Of a stretch of 64,000 bases of DNA, positions 42,704 through 50,622 are shown piece after piece. A program made the translations under genes and the position numbers. Each line of letters begins with the position of its first letter. Within the stretch, counting starts at the first letter, position 1. The notes under the pieces are model-generated. The model had not been told where the DNA came from. It saw only the letters and a list, made by a program, of their open reading frames with translations, and ran no database searches. The stretch is from the NCBI RefSeq assembly GCF_940670765.1, contig NZ_CALNVW010000020.1, forward strand, positions 434,001 through 498,000, read 5' to 3'. The stretch comes from Streptomyces sp. A 4/2 (GTDB taxonomy: Bacteria; Actinomycetota; Actinomycetes; Streptomycetales; Streptomycetaceae).

Positions 42704-42725
42704 CCGGCCGACATTTTCCGGCCGG
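42704..42725. terminator. Short terminator-like hairpin after GH3
   Basis: CCGGCCG at 42704-42710 pairs with CGGCCGG at 42719-42725 around an ACATTTTC loop, 36 bases after the GH3 stop. The stem is short and no T-run follows. Confidence 0.4.
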
Positions 42726-42839
42726 AGTGACAGACTGCGCAGAGGACGGACAGCGGGACGGTGCGGGGACGCCGCAGTGGCCGGCTGACGGCCCGGCTCG
42801 ATCTCACGCGCCATGTCCGGACCCGCAACGGAGCTCTCC

Positions 42840-43619
42840 ATGACGGCAGGCAACCCTCAGCACCCGATCGACACCAGCAAGCCGCACCCGGCCCGCGTCT
42901 ACGACTATCTGCTGGGTGGCAAGGACCACTATCTCGCCGACCGGGAACTCGGCGAGAAAATGGGCGACTTCATCCGGGTCGGCGCCAAGCAGAACCGGGC
43001 CTTCATGCACCGTGCCGTCGCCTGGACCGCGCGCAAGGGCATCGACCAGTACCTGGACATCGGCACCGGGATCCCCACCGAGCCCAATCTGCACCAGGTC
43101 GTGCAGCAGATCGTTCCGGCCGCCCGGGTCGTCTACGCGGACAACGACCCCATCGTGCTGCGCCACGCCGAAGCCCTGCTCGTCAGCGCCCCCGAGGGGG
43201 CCACGCACTACATCGAGGCCGATGTCCGCGATCCGCTGGCGATCCTCGACCACGCCCGTACGTTCCTGGACTTCAGCCGCCCCGTCACCCTGTCCCTCGT
43301 CGCGATCATGCACTTCATCCTCGACGGGGAGGACCCGCACGCCCTTGTGCGCACCCTCGTCGGCCAGCTCCCTCCGGGCAGTTACCTGGTGCTCGCGCAG
43401 GCCAGCCTCGACTCGCTCCCCGAGGCCGGGGAAGTGGCCCGTACGTACTCCAGCCGGATTCCCTTCCAGCCCCGGACGCGCGCCGACATCACGCGCTTCT
43501 TCGACGGTCTCGACCTCGTCGAACCCGGTGTGGTCACGGGACCCGAGTGGTACCAGGAACCTCCCGCCCCCGAGAAGACGCCGTATCCCGGGTACGTGGG
43601 CGTGGCACGCGTGCCGTGA
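42840..43619 (+). CDS. SAM-dependent methyltransferase, PF04672-type (second copy)
   Basis: A 259-residue member of the same family as the gene at 11045-11869: RVYDYLLGGKDHYLADRELGEK at the N-terminus, YLDIGTGIPTEPNLHQVVQQ for SAM, RVVYADNDPIVLRHAEAL and VTLSLVAIMHFILDGEDP. The ATG at 42840 has GGAG 7 bases upstream; an ATG at 42813 is in frame. It is flanked by sugar-use genes on both sides and does not share an obvious operon. Its 3' end faces the ROK gene, 7 bases away. The substrate is unknown. Confidence 0.85.
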   Translation: MTAGNPQHPIDTSKPHPARVYDYLLGGKDHYLADRELGEKMGDFIRVGAKQNRAFMHRAVAWTARKGIDQYLDIGTGIPTEPNLHQVVQQIVPAARVVYADNDPIVLRHAEALLVSAPEGATHYIEADVRDPLAILDHARTFLDFSRPVTLSLVAIMHFILDGEDPHALVRTLVGQLPPGSYLVLAQASLDSLPEAGEVARTYSSRIPFQPRTRADITRFFDGLDLVEPGVVTGPEWYQEPPAPEKTPYPGYVGVARVP

Positions 43620-43626
43620 GCCGGGC

Positions 43627-44955
43627 TCACACCGATCTCCGTTCGACCACGACGGGGCGCCAGTTCCCCTGGTCCAGCAGGTCCGCGGGATCGGCTGTCG
43701 CGTCCGCGGAGTCCTGGCGGCGGCGCCCGCCGCGGGCGAAGAAGTCGGCGAGCGGCAGGGTGGCGGCGCCGAGGGTCACCGCGTCGGGGCCGAGTGTGCC
43801 GAGGTCGATGCTGACGTGCTCGGCCGGATGTCTCATCGCGTACTTCTTCGCGTAGCGCCGTACGGCGGGCAGCAGAGCCGGTCCGAGCAGCAGCCCGGCC
43901 CAGCCGCCGACGAGGATACGTTCGGGCCGGAAGAGATTGACCAGATCGGCGATGCCCGCGCCCAGGTACTCCGCGGTCTCGTCCAGGAGCCGGGCAGCCG
44001 CAGGATCGGCCGGCGGTCCGTCCGGCGCGGGCAGGGCGGCGGCCAGCAGGGCGGCGAGCGCCGTCTCCTCGTCGGCCGACGATGCCGGGGAGCCGCCGCT
44101 CTCCAGCCAGCGCTCGCGGATGGCCTGGGCTCCGACGTACGCCTCCAGGCAGCCGGGGGAACCGCAGCGGCAGTGCCGTCCTCCCACGCGCACGGTGGTG
44201 TGGCCCCATTCGACGGCCCGGCTGCCCGCGCCCCCGTAGTGCGCGCCGTCGACCACGACGCAGGCACTGACCCCGGAGCCGAAGAGCACGACGACGGCGT
44301 CGCTCGCGCCGCGTCCGCCCCCGAACCACATCTCGGCCTGGCCCAGGGTCTTGGCTCCGTTGTCGATGAAGAACGGTACGTGGGAGGGGAGTTCGGCCGA
44401 CTCACGGAGCAGCTTCTCCAGCGGTACGGCGTCCCAGCCGACGGTCTGGCCGTGCACGACGACCCCGTCGGCCGAGCTCCGGTCGATGATGCCCGGGACG
44501 CCGACACCGACGCCGACGAGCCGGTCCGCGGTCACGTCCGCGTCCCGCAGGACATCCGTGACAGCGGCCCGGATGTGGCCCACGATCCGGTCGACGTCAT
44601 AGCCGTGCTGGACCAACGGCCTTTCGGAGCGTGCCAGTTCACCGAGTGACAGGTCGAAGAGCTCGACCCGCACCCGGGTCTCGCCCACGTCGATGCCGAT
44701 GAGATGGCCGCTGGCGGGGGCGACGCGCAGCAGCGTGCGGGGGCGTCCCCCTTCGGAGTCGACCACCCCGGCCTCTTCGAGCAGTCCGTCCGCGGCCAGT
44801 TCGGCGACGACATTACTGATGGAACCCGAACTCAGGCCGGTGGCAGCGCCGAGCTCCTGACGGCTGAGCGGGCCGTCGAAATACAAACGTTGCAATACCT
44901 CTGCGCGGTTGACCCGCCGCAGGTCACGCACGGTTCGCTTGCTCTGTGCAGCCAT
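43627..44955 (-). CDS. ROK-family sugar-responsive repressor
   Basis: A 442-residue ROK protein with an N-terminal winged helix (RAEVLQRLYFDGPLSRQELGAATGLSSGSISNVVAELAADGLL), the sugar-kinase-like fold (LIGIDVGETRVRVELFDLS, GVGVGVPGIID) and the zinc motif GRHCRCGSPGCLEAY of ROK proteins. A kinase-type active Asp is not clear, as expected for a repressor. AAGGAG is 5 bases before the ATG. It is divergent from the ABC-GH1 operon with a good palindrome between them, so it is probably the local repressor. It resembles the arrangement around S. coelicolor Rok7B7 in kind. Confidence 0.9.
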   Translation of the reverse strand: MAAQSKRTVRDLRRVNRAEVLQRLYFDGPLSRQELGAATGLSSGSISNVVAELAADGLLEEAGVVDSEGGRPRTLLRVAPASGHLIGIDVGETRVRVELFDLSLGELARSERPLVQHGYDVDRIVGHIRAAVTDVLRDADVTADRLVGVGVGVPGIIDRSSADGVVVHGQTVGWDAVPLEKLLRESAELPSHVPFFIDNGAKTLGQAEMWFGGGRGASDAVVVLFGSGVSACVVVDGAHYGGAGSRAVEWGHTTVRVGGRHCRCGSPGCLEAYVGAQAIRERWLESGGSPASSADEETALAALLAAALPAPDGPPADPAAARLLDETAEYLGAGIADLVNLFRPERILVGGWAGLLLGPALLPAVRRYAKKYAMRHPAEHVSIDLGTLGPDAVTLGAATLPLADFFARGGRRRQDSADATADPADLLDQGNWRPVVVERRSV

Positions 44956-45018
44956 GTGTCTCCTTCCCGGGAGGCAACATACCCCTGCGCAAGCTCTTGA
45001 CGCGACCTTCTCTCACTA

Positions 45019-45041
45019 CTTAACTCACGATCTGAATTAAG
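45019..45041. promoter_or_regulatory. ROK operator candidate in the divergent promoter
   Basis: Arms CTTAACTCA (45019-45027) and TGAATTAAG (45033-45041) form an inverted repeat with 8 of 9 positions matched and a 5-base spacer. It is AT-rich in a GC-rich genome and centred between the ROK gene (start 44955) and the ABC operon (start 45097). Confidence 0.7.
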
Positions 45042-45096
45042 CCTGAAGGCCGTTCGAACACTGAACGCAGCCCTCCCCGGGAAGGGGCCACTGAAC

Positions 45097-46422
45097 ATGC
45101 GCAGAATCCGAGCCGCAGCAGCAGTCGTCATCGCCGTCTCCACCCTCGCCGGAGCCACGGCGTGCGGCGGTGGGAGCGACACCAGCGGCGGAGGCAGCAA
45201 TGACTCCCCCAAGACGCTCACCTACTGGGCGTCCAACCAGGGGCCGAACATCGCGGCCGACAAGAAGATCCTCACGCCCGAGCTGAAGAAGTTCGAGAAG
45301 CAGACGGGCATCAAGGTCAAGCTCGAAGTGGTCCCCTGGGCGGACCTGCTCAACCGGATCCTTGCCGCCACCTCCTCCGGCCAGGGCCCCGATGTGCTCA
45401 ACATCGGCAACACCTGGTCCGCCTCGCTCCAGGCCACCGGGGCGCTGCTGCCCTGGGACAAGGCCAATTTCGACGCGATCGGCGGCCGTGACCGGTTCGT
45501 CGACGCGGCAGTGGGCTCCGCGGGTGCGGCGGGCAAGGATCCCTCGGCGGTTCCGCTGTACTCGCTCTCGTACGCGCTCTACTACAACAAGAAGATGTTC
45601 GCCGACGCGGGCATCGCCAAGCCCCCCGCCACCTGGGACGAGTTGGTCGCCGACGGGCAGAAGATCTCCAAGAACGGCACCAGCGGCAAGTGGGGCCTCG
45701 GCGCGGAGGGCGGCAACCTCTCCGAGAACATCCACCATGCGTTCGTGCTCGGCAAGCAGCACGGCGCCGACTTCTTCGACGGGTCGGGCAAGCCGACCTT
45801 CACCTCGCCCGGTGCGGTGGCCGCCGTGAAGCAGTACGTCGACTTCATGGCCAAGGACAAGATCATCGCCCCCGGCAACGCCGAGTACGCCCAGAACCAG
45901 TCGCTCAGCGACTTCTCCAAGGGCAAGACCGCGATGGTCCTCTGGCAGGCGGCGGCGACCACCTTCGCCTCCCAGGGCATGAAGCCGGAGGACTGGGGTG
46001 CCGCGCCCGTCCCGGTCGAGTCCGGCACTCCTGGCCAGGGCAAGGACATCAACTCCATGGTCGCCGGCATCAACATGGCCGTCTTCAAGAACACCAGGAA
46101 CACCAAGGGTGCTCTGAAGTTCGTGAAGTTCATGACCAGCGACGACGAGCAGAAGATCCTCAACAAGTCGTACGGCGCGATCCCCCCGGTGAAGGCCGCC
46201 CAGCAGGATCCCGCCTTCTCCGCCCCCGATCTGAAGGTCCTCAAGGACACGCTGTCCAACAGCGCGGCGCCGCTGCCCCAGGTCGCCTCGGAGTCGCAGT
46301 TCGAGACCACTGTCGGCACCGCCATCAAGGAGTTGTGGGCGGACGCCGCCGCGGGCCGCGCCGTCACGACGGAATCCGTCAAGGCCAAGCTCACCAAGGC
46401 CCAGCAGCAGATGACGCAGTGA
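45097..46422 (+). CDS. ABC sugar-binding lipoprotein
   Basis: A 441-residue extracellular solute-binding protein family 1 member. The signal sequence RAAAAVVIAVSTLAGATACG ends in a lipobox-like ATAC; the lipidated Cys is at residue 23. The mature protein has LTYWASNQGPN, a GPDVLNIGNTWSASLQATGALLPWD ligand-loop pattern, and GINMAVFKNTRNTKGALKFVKFM. It is the first gene of an operon with two permeases and a GH1 beta-glucosidase, which suggests import of a beta-glucoside or related oligosaccharide. No ATPase gene is present; the shared MsiK ATPase of Streptomyces would be expected to serve. Confidence 0.92.
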   Translation: MRRIRAAAAVVIAVSTLAGATACGGGSDTSGGGSNDSPKTLTYWASNQGPNIAADKKILTPELKKFEKQTGIKVKLEVVPWADLLNRILAATSSGQGPDVLNIGNTWSASLQATGALLPWDKANFDAIGGRDRFVDAAVGSAGAAGKDPSAVPLYSLSYALYYNKKMFADAGIAKPPATWDELVADGQKISKNGTSGKWGLGAEGGNLSENIHHAFVLGKQHGADFFDGSGKPTFTSPGAVAAVKQYVDFMAKDKIIAPGNAEYAQNQSLSDFSKGKTAMVLWQAAATTFASQGMKPEDWGAAPVPVESGTPGQGKDINSMVAGINMAVFKNTRNTKGALKFVKFMTSDDEQKILNKSYGAIPPVKAAQQDPAFSAPDLKVLKDTLSNSAAPLPQVASESQFETTVGTAIKELWADAAAGRAVTTESVKAKLTKAQQQMTQ

Positions 46423-46433
46423 GGCACTGACCG

Positions 46434-47441
46434 ATGACTGCCACCGAGACCCCTTCCCAGGTCCCGCAGGCGGCCGGCGGCGATGTTCTGACGTCAGGGG
46501 GTGCGCGGGGACGTCTCCCGCGCATCCCCGACCGGATCCGCCGGGGCGGCCTGCCGTATCTGCTGCTTCTCCCCGCGCTCGTACTGGAACTGCTCATCCA
46601 CATCGTGCCGATGATCATCGGCATCGTGATGAGTTTCCGCGGACTGACGCAGTTCTTCATCCGCAACTGGAGCGACGCCCCGTGGACCGGCCTGCACAAC
46701 TTCAAGGTCGCGGTGGACTTCAACGCCCCGATCGGCGAAGCACTGCTGCACTCCTTCTACGTCACCCTCGCCTTCACCGCGCTGGCCGTCAGCATCTCCT
46801 GGCTGATCGGTACGGTCGCCGCGGTGCTGATGCAGGAGAACTTCCGTGGCCGCGGCGTGCTGCGTACCATCTTCCTGGTCCCCTACGCCCTGCCCGCCTA
46901 CGCCGCGATCATCACCTGGGCCTTCATGTTCCAGCGGGACAACGGCCTGGTGAACCACGTCCTGCACGACCAGTTGGGCATCACCGACAAGCCGTCGTTC
47001 TGGCTGATCGGCGACAACAGCTTCTACGCCCTGGTCATCGTCGCCATCTGGAAGTCCTGGCCGTTCGCCTTCCTCATGGTGATGGCCGCGCTCCAGAACA
47101 TCCCGCGTGAGCTCTACGAGGCCGCGTCGATCGACGGCGCGGGAATGTGGCAGCAGATCCGCAAGATCACGCTGCCGTCGCTGCGCTCCGTCAACCAGGT
47201 GCTGGTCCTCGTTCTCTTCCTGTGGACCTTCAACGACTTCAACACGCCGTACGTGCTGTTCGGCAAGTCGGCGCCGGAAGCGGCGGACCTGATGTCCATC
47301 CACATCTACCAGTCCTCGTTCGTCACCTGGAACTTCGGCAGTGGTGCGGCGATGTCCGTTCTCCTGCTGCTCTTCCTGCTGCTGGTGACGGCCGTGTACC
47401 TGTTCTTCACCTCGCGCGGGAGGAAGACTTCCGATGTCTAG
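46434..47441 (+). CDS. ABC sugar permease (MalF-like)
   Basis: A 335-residue inner-membrane permease with six helices from LPYLLLLPALVLELLIHIVPMIIGIVMSF to SVLLLLFLLLVTAVYLFF. The EAA loop that docks the ATPase is ELYEAASIDGAGMWQQIRKITLP. It begins 11 bases after the binding-protein stop and overlaps the second permease by 8 bases. Confidence 0.93.
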   Translation: MTATETPSQVPQAAGGDVLTSGGARGRLPRIPDRIRRGGLPYLLLLPALVLELLIHIVPMIIGIVMSFRGLTQFFIRNWSDAPWTGLHNFKVAVDFNAPIGEALLHSFYVTLAFTALAVSISWLIGTVAAVLMQENFRGRGVLRTIFLVPYALPAYAAIITWAFMFQRDNGLVNHVLHDQLGITDKPSFWLIGDNSFYALVIVAIWKSWPFAFLMVMAALQNIPRELYEAASIDGAGMWQQIRKITLPSLRSVNQVLVLVLFLWTFNDFNTPYVLFGKSAPEAADLMSIHIYQSSFVTWNFGSGAAMSVLLLLFLLLVTAVYLFFTSRGRKTSDV

Positions 47442-48303
47442 TACCACCGCTCATCGGTCGCCCACCGCGCCCCCGCGGTCCTTCGTCTGGACCCGGCGCA
47501 TCGTGCTCACCCTGATCTCGGGATTCACGCTCGTTCCCGTCTATGTGATGCTGAGCAGCTCGCTGAAGCCGCTGTCCGACGTGTCGGGCAAGTTCTCCTG
47601 GATACCGTCCGGGTTCACCCTCCGCCCGTACATCGACATCTGGTCGACCATCCCGCTCGCCAAGTACTTCATGAACTCCCTGATCGTGGCGGGCACGGCG
47701 AGCATCTGCTCGGTGGTGGTCGCGATCTTCTCGGCGTACGCGGTGAGCCGCTACCGCTTCCGCGGCAAGCGGTTCTTCACCGTGACCGTGCTGTCCACCC
47801 AGATGTTCCCCGGCATCCTGTTCCTGCTCCCGCTGTTCCTGATCTTCGTGAACATCGGGAACTCGACGGGGATCCAGCTCTACGGTTCCCGCGGTGGTCT
47901 GATCCTCACCTATCTGACCTTCTCGCTGCCGTTCTCGATCTGGATGCTGATCGGGTACTTCGACTCCATCCCGAAGGACCTGGACGAAGCGGCGATGGTG
48001 GACGGCTGCGGTCCGCTCGGGGCGCTCTTCAGGGTCGTCGTCCCCGCCGCGATCCCCGGCATCGTGGCGGTCGCCCTCTACGCGTTCATGACCGCCTGGG
48101 GCGAGGTGCTCTTCGCCTCGGTCATGACGAACGACACCACGCGGACGCTCGCCGTGGGCCTCCAGGGCTACTCGACGCAGAACGACGTGTACTGGAACCA
48201 GATCATGGCCGCCTCACTCGTCGTCAGCGTGCCGGTCGTCGCCGGGTTCCTGTTCCTCCAGCGGTATCTCGTCGCGGGTCTCACCGCGGGCGCCGTCAAG
48301 TGA
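47434..48303 (+). CDS. ABC sugar permease (MalG-like)
   Basis: A 289-residue permease, six helices from IVLTLISGFTLVPVYVMLSSSL to VVSVPVVAGFLFLQRYLVAGLTAGAVK, with the EAA loop DLDEAAMVDGCGPLGALFRVVVP. The LTAGAVK ending is the usual C-terminus of MalG-type permeases. Its start lies inside the end of the first permease gene, and the GH1 gene follows within 47 bases. Confidence 0.93.
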   Translation: MSSTTAHRSPTAPPRSFVWTRRIVLTLISGFTLVPVYVMLSSSLKPLSDVSGKFSWIPSGFTLRPYIDIWSTIPLAKYFMNSLIVAGTASICSVVVAIFSAYAVSRYRFRGKRFFTVTVLSTQMFPGILFLLPLFLIFVNIGNSTGIQLYGSRGGLILTYLTFSLPFSIWMLIGYFDSIPKDLDEAAMVDGCGPLGALFRVVVPAAIPGIVAVALYAFMTAWGEVLFASVMTNDTTRTLAVGLQGYSTQNDVYWNQIMAASLVVSVPVVAGFLFLQRYLVAGLTAGAVK

Positions 48304-48350
48304 GACCACGCTCCGCCGCTCCACCCCACAGCACAGCAGAGAGGCAGTCC

Positions 48351-49706
48351 GTGAACGCGTACAACTCCCTTCCCGCCGACTTCACCTGGGGGGTGGCCAC
48401 GGCCGCTTACCAGATCGAGGGTGCCGTGGCCGAGGACGGCCGTTCGCCCTCCATCTGGGACACGTTCTCGCACCTCCCCGGGAAGATCGACAACAACGAC
48501 AACGGCGATGTGGCCTGCGACCACTACCACCGGTGGCGCGAGGACATCGGGCTGATGAAGCAGCTCGGCGTGGACGCGTACCGCTTCTCCGTCGCCTGGC
48601 CACGCGTGGTACCCGGTGGTGACGGACCGGTCAACGAGAAGGGGCTCGCCTTCTACGACCGGCTGGTGGACGGTCTCCTCGAAGCAGGCATCACCCCCTT
48701 CCCGACCCTGTACCACTGGGATCTGCCGCAGAGCCTGCAGGACCGCGGCGGCTGGCCGGCCCGGGAGACCGCCGAGCACTTCGCCGAGTACGCCGCCGTG
48801 GTCGCCCAGCGGCTCGGCGACCGGGTGAAGGACTGGGCGACGCTCAACGAGCCGCTGTGCTCCTCGTGGATCGGCCACCTCGAAGGGACCATGGCGCCCG
48901 GCCTCACGGACATCACCGCCGCCGTCCGCACCTCGTACCACCTGCATCTCGGCCACGGCCTGGCGACGCAGGCGATCCGGGCCGCCGTGCCCGGTGCGCG
49001 CGTCGGCATCGTCAACAATCTCAGCCCGTGCGAGGCCGCCACCGAGCGCGAGGAGGACCGGGCGGCGGCGGTCCGCGCCGACGGCCACACCAACCGCTGG
49101 TGGCTGGACCCGATCCACGGCCGCGGCTACCCGCAGGACATGGTCGACCTGTACGGCGTCGACCTGCCCGTCAGGACCGGCGACCTCGACACGATCGCAG
49201 CCCCGCTCGACTGGCTGGGGGTGAACTACTACTTCCGCAACGTCGTCACCGACGACCCGACCGGCCCGCTGCCCAGGGCCAAGCAGGTCTATCTGCCCGG
49301 CTCCCGTCACACCGCGATGGACTGGGAGGTCGACGCCGACAGCCTGGAGAACATCCTGGTGCGGGTGGCCGACGAGTACGGCGCGCGGAAGATCTACGTC
49401 ACCGAGAACGGCTCCGCCTATCCGGACGTGGTCCGCGCCGACGGCTCGGTCGACGATCCGGAGCGCGTCAGGTACCTCGACGAGCACCTGGCCGCCTGCG
49501 CCCGCGCCGCCCGCAAGGGGGCTCCGCTGGCCGGGTACTTCGCCTGGTCGCTGCTGGACAACTTCGAGTGGGCGTACGGCTACGACAAGCGGTTCGGCCT
49601 GGTGCACGTGGACTACGCGACGCAGCGCCGCACCGTCAAGAGCAGCGGTCGCCGGTACGCGGACATCGTGCGCTCGGCCCGCGGCCGTGGCCGCCGGGCG
49701 GCGTGA
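48351..49706 (+). CDS. GH1 beta-glucosidase
   Basis: A 451-residue intracellular family 1 glycosidase. LPADFTWGVATAAYQIEGAV is near the start. The acid/base is Glu in WATLNEPLCSSWIGHLEG (about residue 170) and the nucleophile Glu in IYVTENGSAYPD (about 350). SLLDNFEWAYGYDKRFGLVHVDY is the C-terminal signature. I use the GTG at 48351 with GAGAGG upstream; a GTG at 48300 overlapping the permease stop is in frame. It hydrolyses disaccharides imported by the upstream transporter and is under the same ROK-type control. A strong terminator follows. Confidence 0.93.
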   Translation: MNAYNSLPADFTWGVATAAYQIEGAVAEDGRSPSIWDTFSHLPGKIDNNDNGDVACDHYHRWREDIGLMKQLGVDAYRFSVAWPRVVPGGDGPVNEKGLAFYDRLVDGLLEAGITPFPTLYHWDLPQSLQDRGGWPARETAEHFAEYAAVVAQRLGDRVKDWATLNEPLCSSWIGHLEGTMAPGLTDITAAVRTSYHLHLGHGLATQAIRAAVPGARVGIVNNLSPCEAATEREEDRAAAVRADGHTNRWWLDPIHGRGYPQDMVDLYGVDLPVRTGDLDTIAAPLDWLGVNYYFRNVVTDDPTGPLPRAKQVYLPGSRHTAMDWEVDADSLENILVRVADEYGARKIYVTENGSAYPDVVRADGSVDDPERVRYLDEHLAACARAARKGAPLAGYFAWSLLDNFEWAYGYDKRFGLVHVDYATQRRTVKSSGRRYADIVRSARGRGRRAA

Positions 49707-49725
49707 GCGGCCGAGGGTGAACGAG

Positions 49726-49760
49726 CTGTCCCCGGCCCGGGAACTCCGGGCCGGGGACAG
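49726..49760 (+). terminator. Intrinsic terminator of the ABC-GH1 operon
   Basis: A perfect 15-base stem (CTGTCCCCGGCCCGG arm at 49726-49740 with 49746-49760) and a 5-base loop, 19 bases after the GH1 stop. It also lies downstream of the convergent nitroreductase gene and may work for both. Confidence 0.85.
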
Positions 49761-49842
49761 CCGGTTGGCCAGGCGGCGCCGAGACGCTTCCGGACGACCG
49801 GGAGCACCATGCGCACCACACGGTCGTACCGGACGTGACGTC

Positions 49843-50289
49843 TCAGTGGGTGCGAGCCGCCGGCTCCAGGACGAAGACCGGGATCTCGCGGTCCGTCTTG
49901 CGCTGGTAGTCGGCGTAGTCGGGGAAGGCCGCGACCGCACGCTCCCACCACACGGCCTTCTCGGCACCCGTGACCTCACGGGCTGTCATGTCCTGGCGGA
50001 CAGGGCCGTCCTGGAGCTCCACCCGCGGATCGGCGACGACGTTGTGGTACCAGACCGGGTGCTTGGGCGCACCACCCTGCGAGGCGACCACCGCGTAGGC
50101 GCCGTCGTGCTCCACCCGCATCAGCGGCGTCTTGCGGATCTTGCCGCTCTTCGTGCCCAGGGTGGTGAGGACCACGACCGGCATGTCGCGCATCGTGGTC
50201 CCCTCCTTGCCGCCCGAGCTCTCGTACAGCTCGACCTGGTCCCGGACCCACTGCGCCGGGCTCGGCTCGTACTCTCCGTCAAGAGGCAT
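49843..50289 (-). CDS. F420-dependent nitroreductase-family protein (DDN-like)
   Basis: A 148-residue split-beta-barrel flavin/deazaflavin protein of the actinobacterial DDN (deazaflavin-dependent nitroreductase) family. Typical strands include VVLTTLGTKSGKIRKTPLMRVEHDGAYAVVASQGGAPKHPVWYHNVVADPRV, in which GxxSGxxRxTPL binds the F420 phosphate. Members reduce enones, quinones or nitro compounds using F420H2. It is a single gene with an inverted repeat just upstream of its start. Confidence 0.88.
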   Translation of the reverse strand: MPLDGEYEPSPAQWVRDQVELYESSGGKEGTTMRDMPVVVLTTLGTKSGKIRKTPLMRVEHDGAYAVVASQGGAPKHPVWYHNVVADPRVELQDGPVRQDMTAREVTGAEKAVWWERAVAAFPDYADYQRKTDREIPVFVLEPAARTH

Positions 50290-50622
50290 GGCGTTCCTGT
50301 CCCATCATCGAAGTCAGGTGGCACGGCGGTCGTGCCACCGCGGTCGCTGCACAGCGGTCGCCGGTACGGACAACACCCACGACCGCCACGACCTTCCCCC
50401 CGACGACCCGTGCCGCGCAAATGCCGACACACGTACCGGCGCGTCAGAGCGCGGCGCCGCCGTGACACGCCTCCGGCCCTCCGTCCGTACACCCGGGCCC
50501 GGACCGCCCTCCGTGCGACGATGACCACCCGGCGCCCGGCCTCCCTGGAGAGCCTCGCGGCTCCGTGGCACAGCACACCTCGCGCACGTCTTCGATGCAG
50601 GCGACAGGAGTGGGATTCCGCA
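50290..50622. other. Intergenic region with a 9-bp inverted repeat
   Basis: The 333-base gap between the divergent nitroreductase and gnd genes has no convincing gene. GGTGGCACG at 50317-50325 and CGTGCCACC at 50331-50339 form a perfect inverted repeat with a 5-base spacer, 28 bases before the nitroreductase start; it could be an operator or leader hairpin. The rest is GC-rich with no clear promoter. Confidence 0.45.

Noticed and set aside
44884..44897. ACAAACGTTGCAAT resembling the CAACGTTG operator
   Set aside because: It lies inside the ROK coding sequence, is not a perfect palindrome and is not at a promoter.
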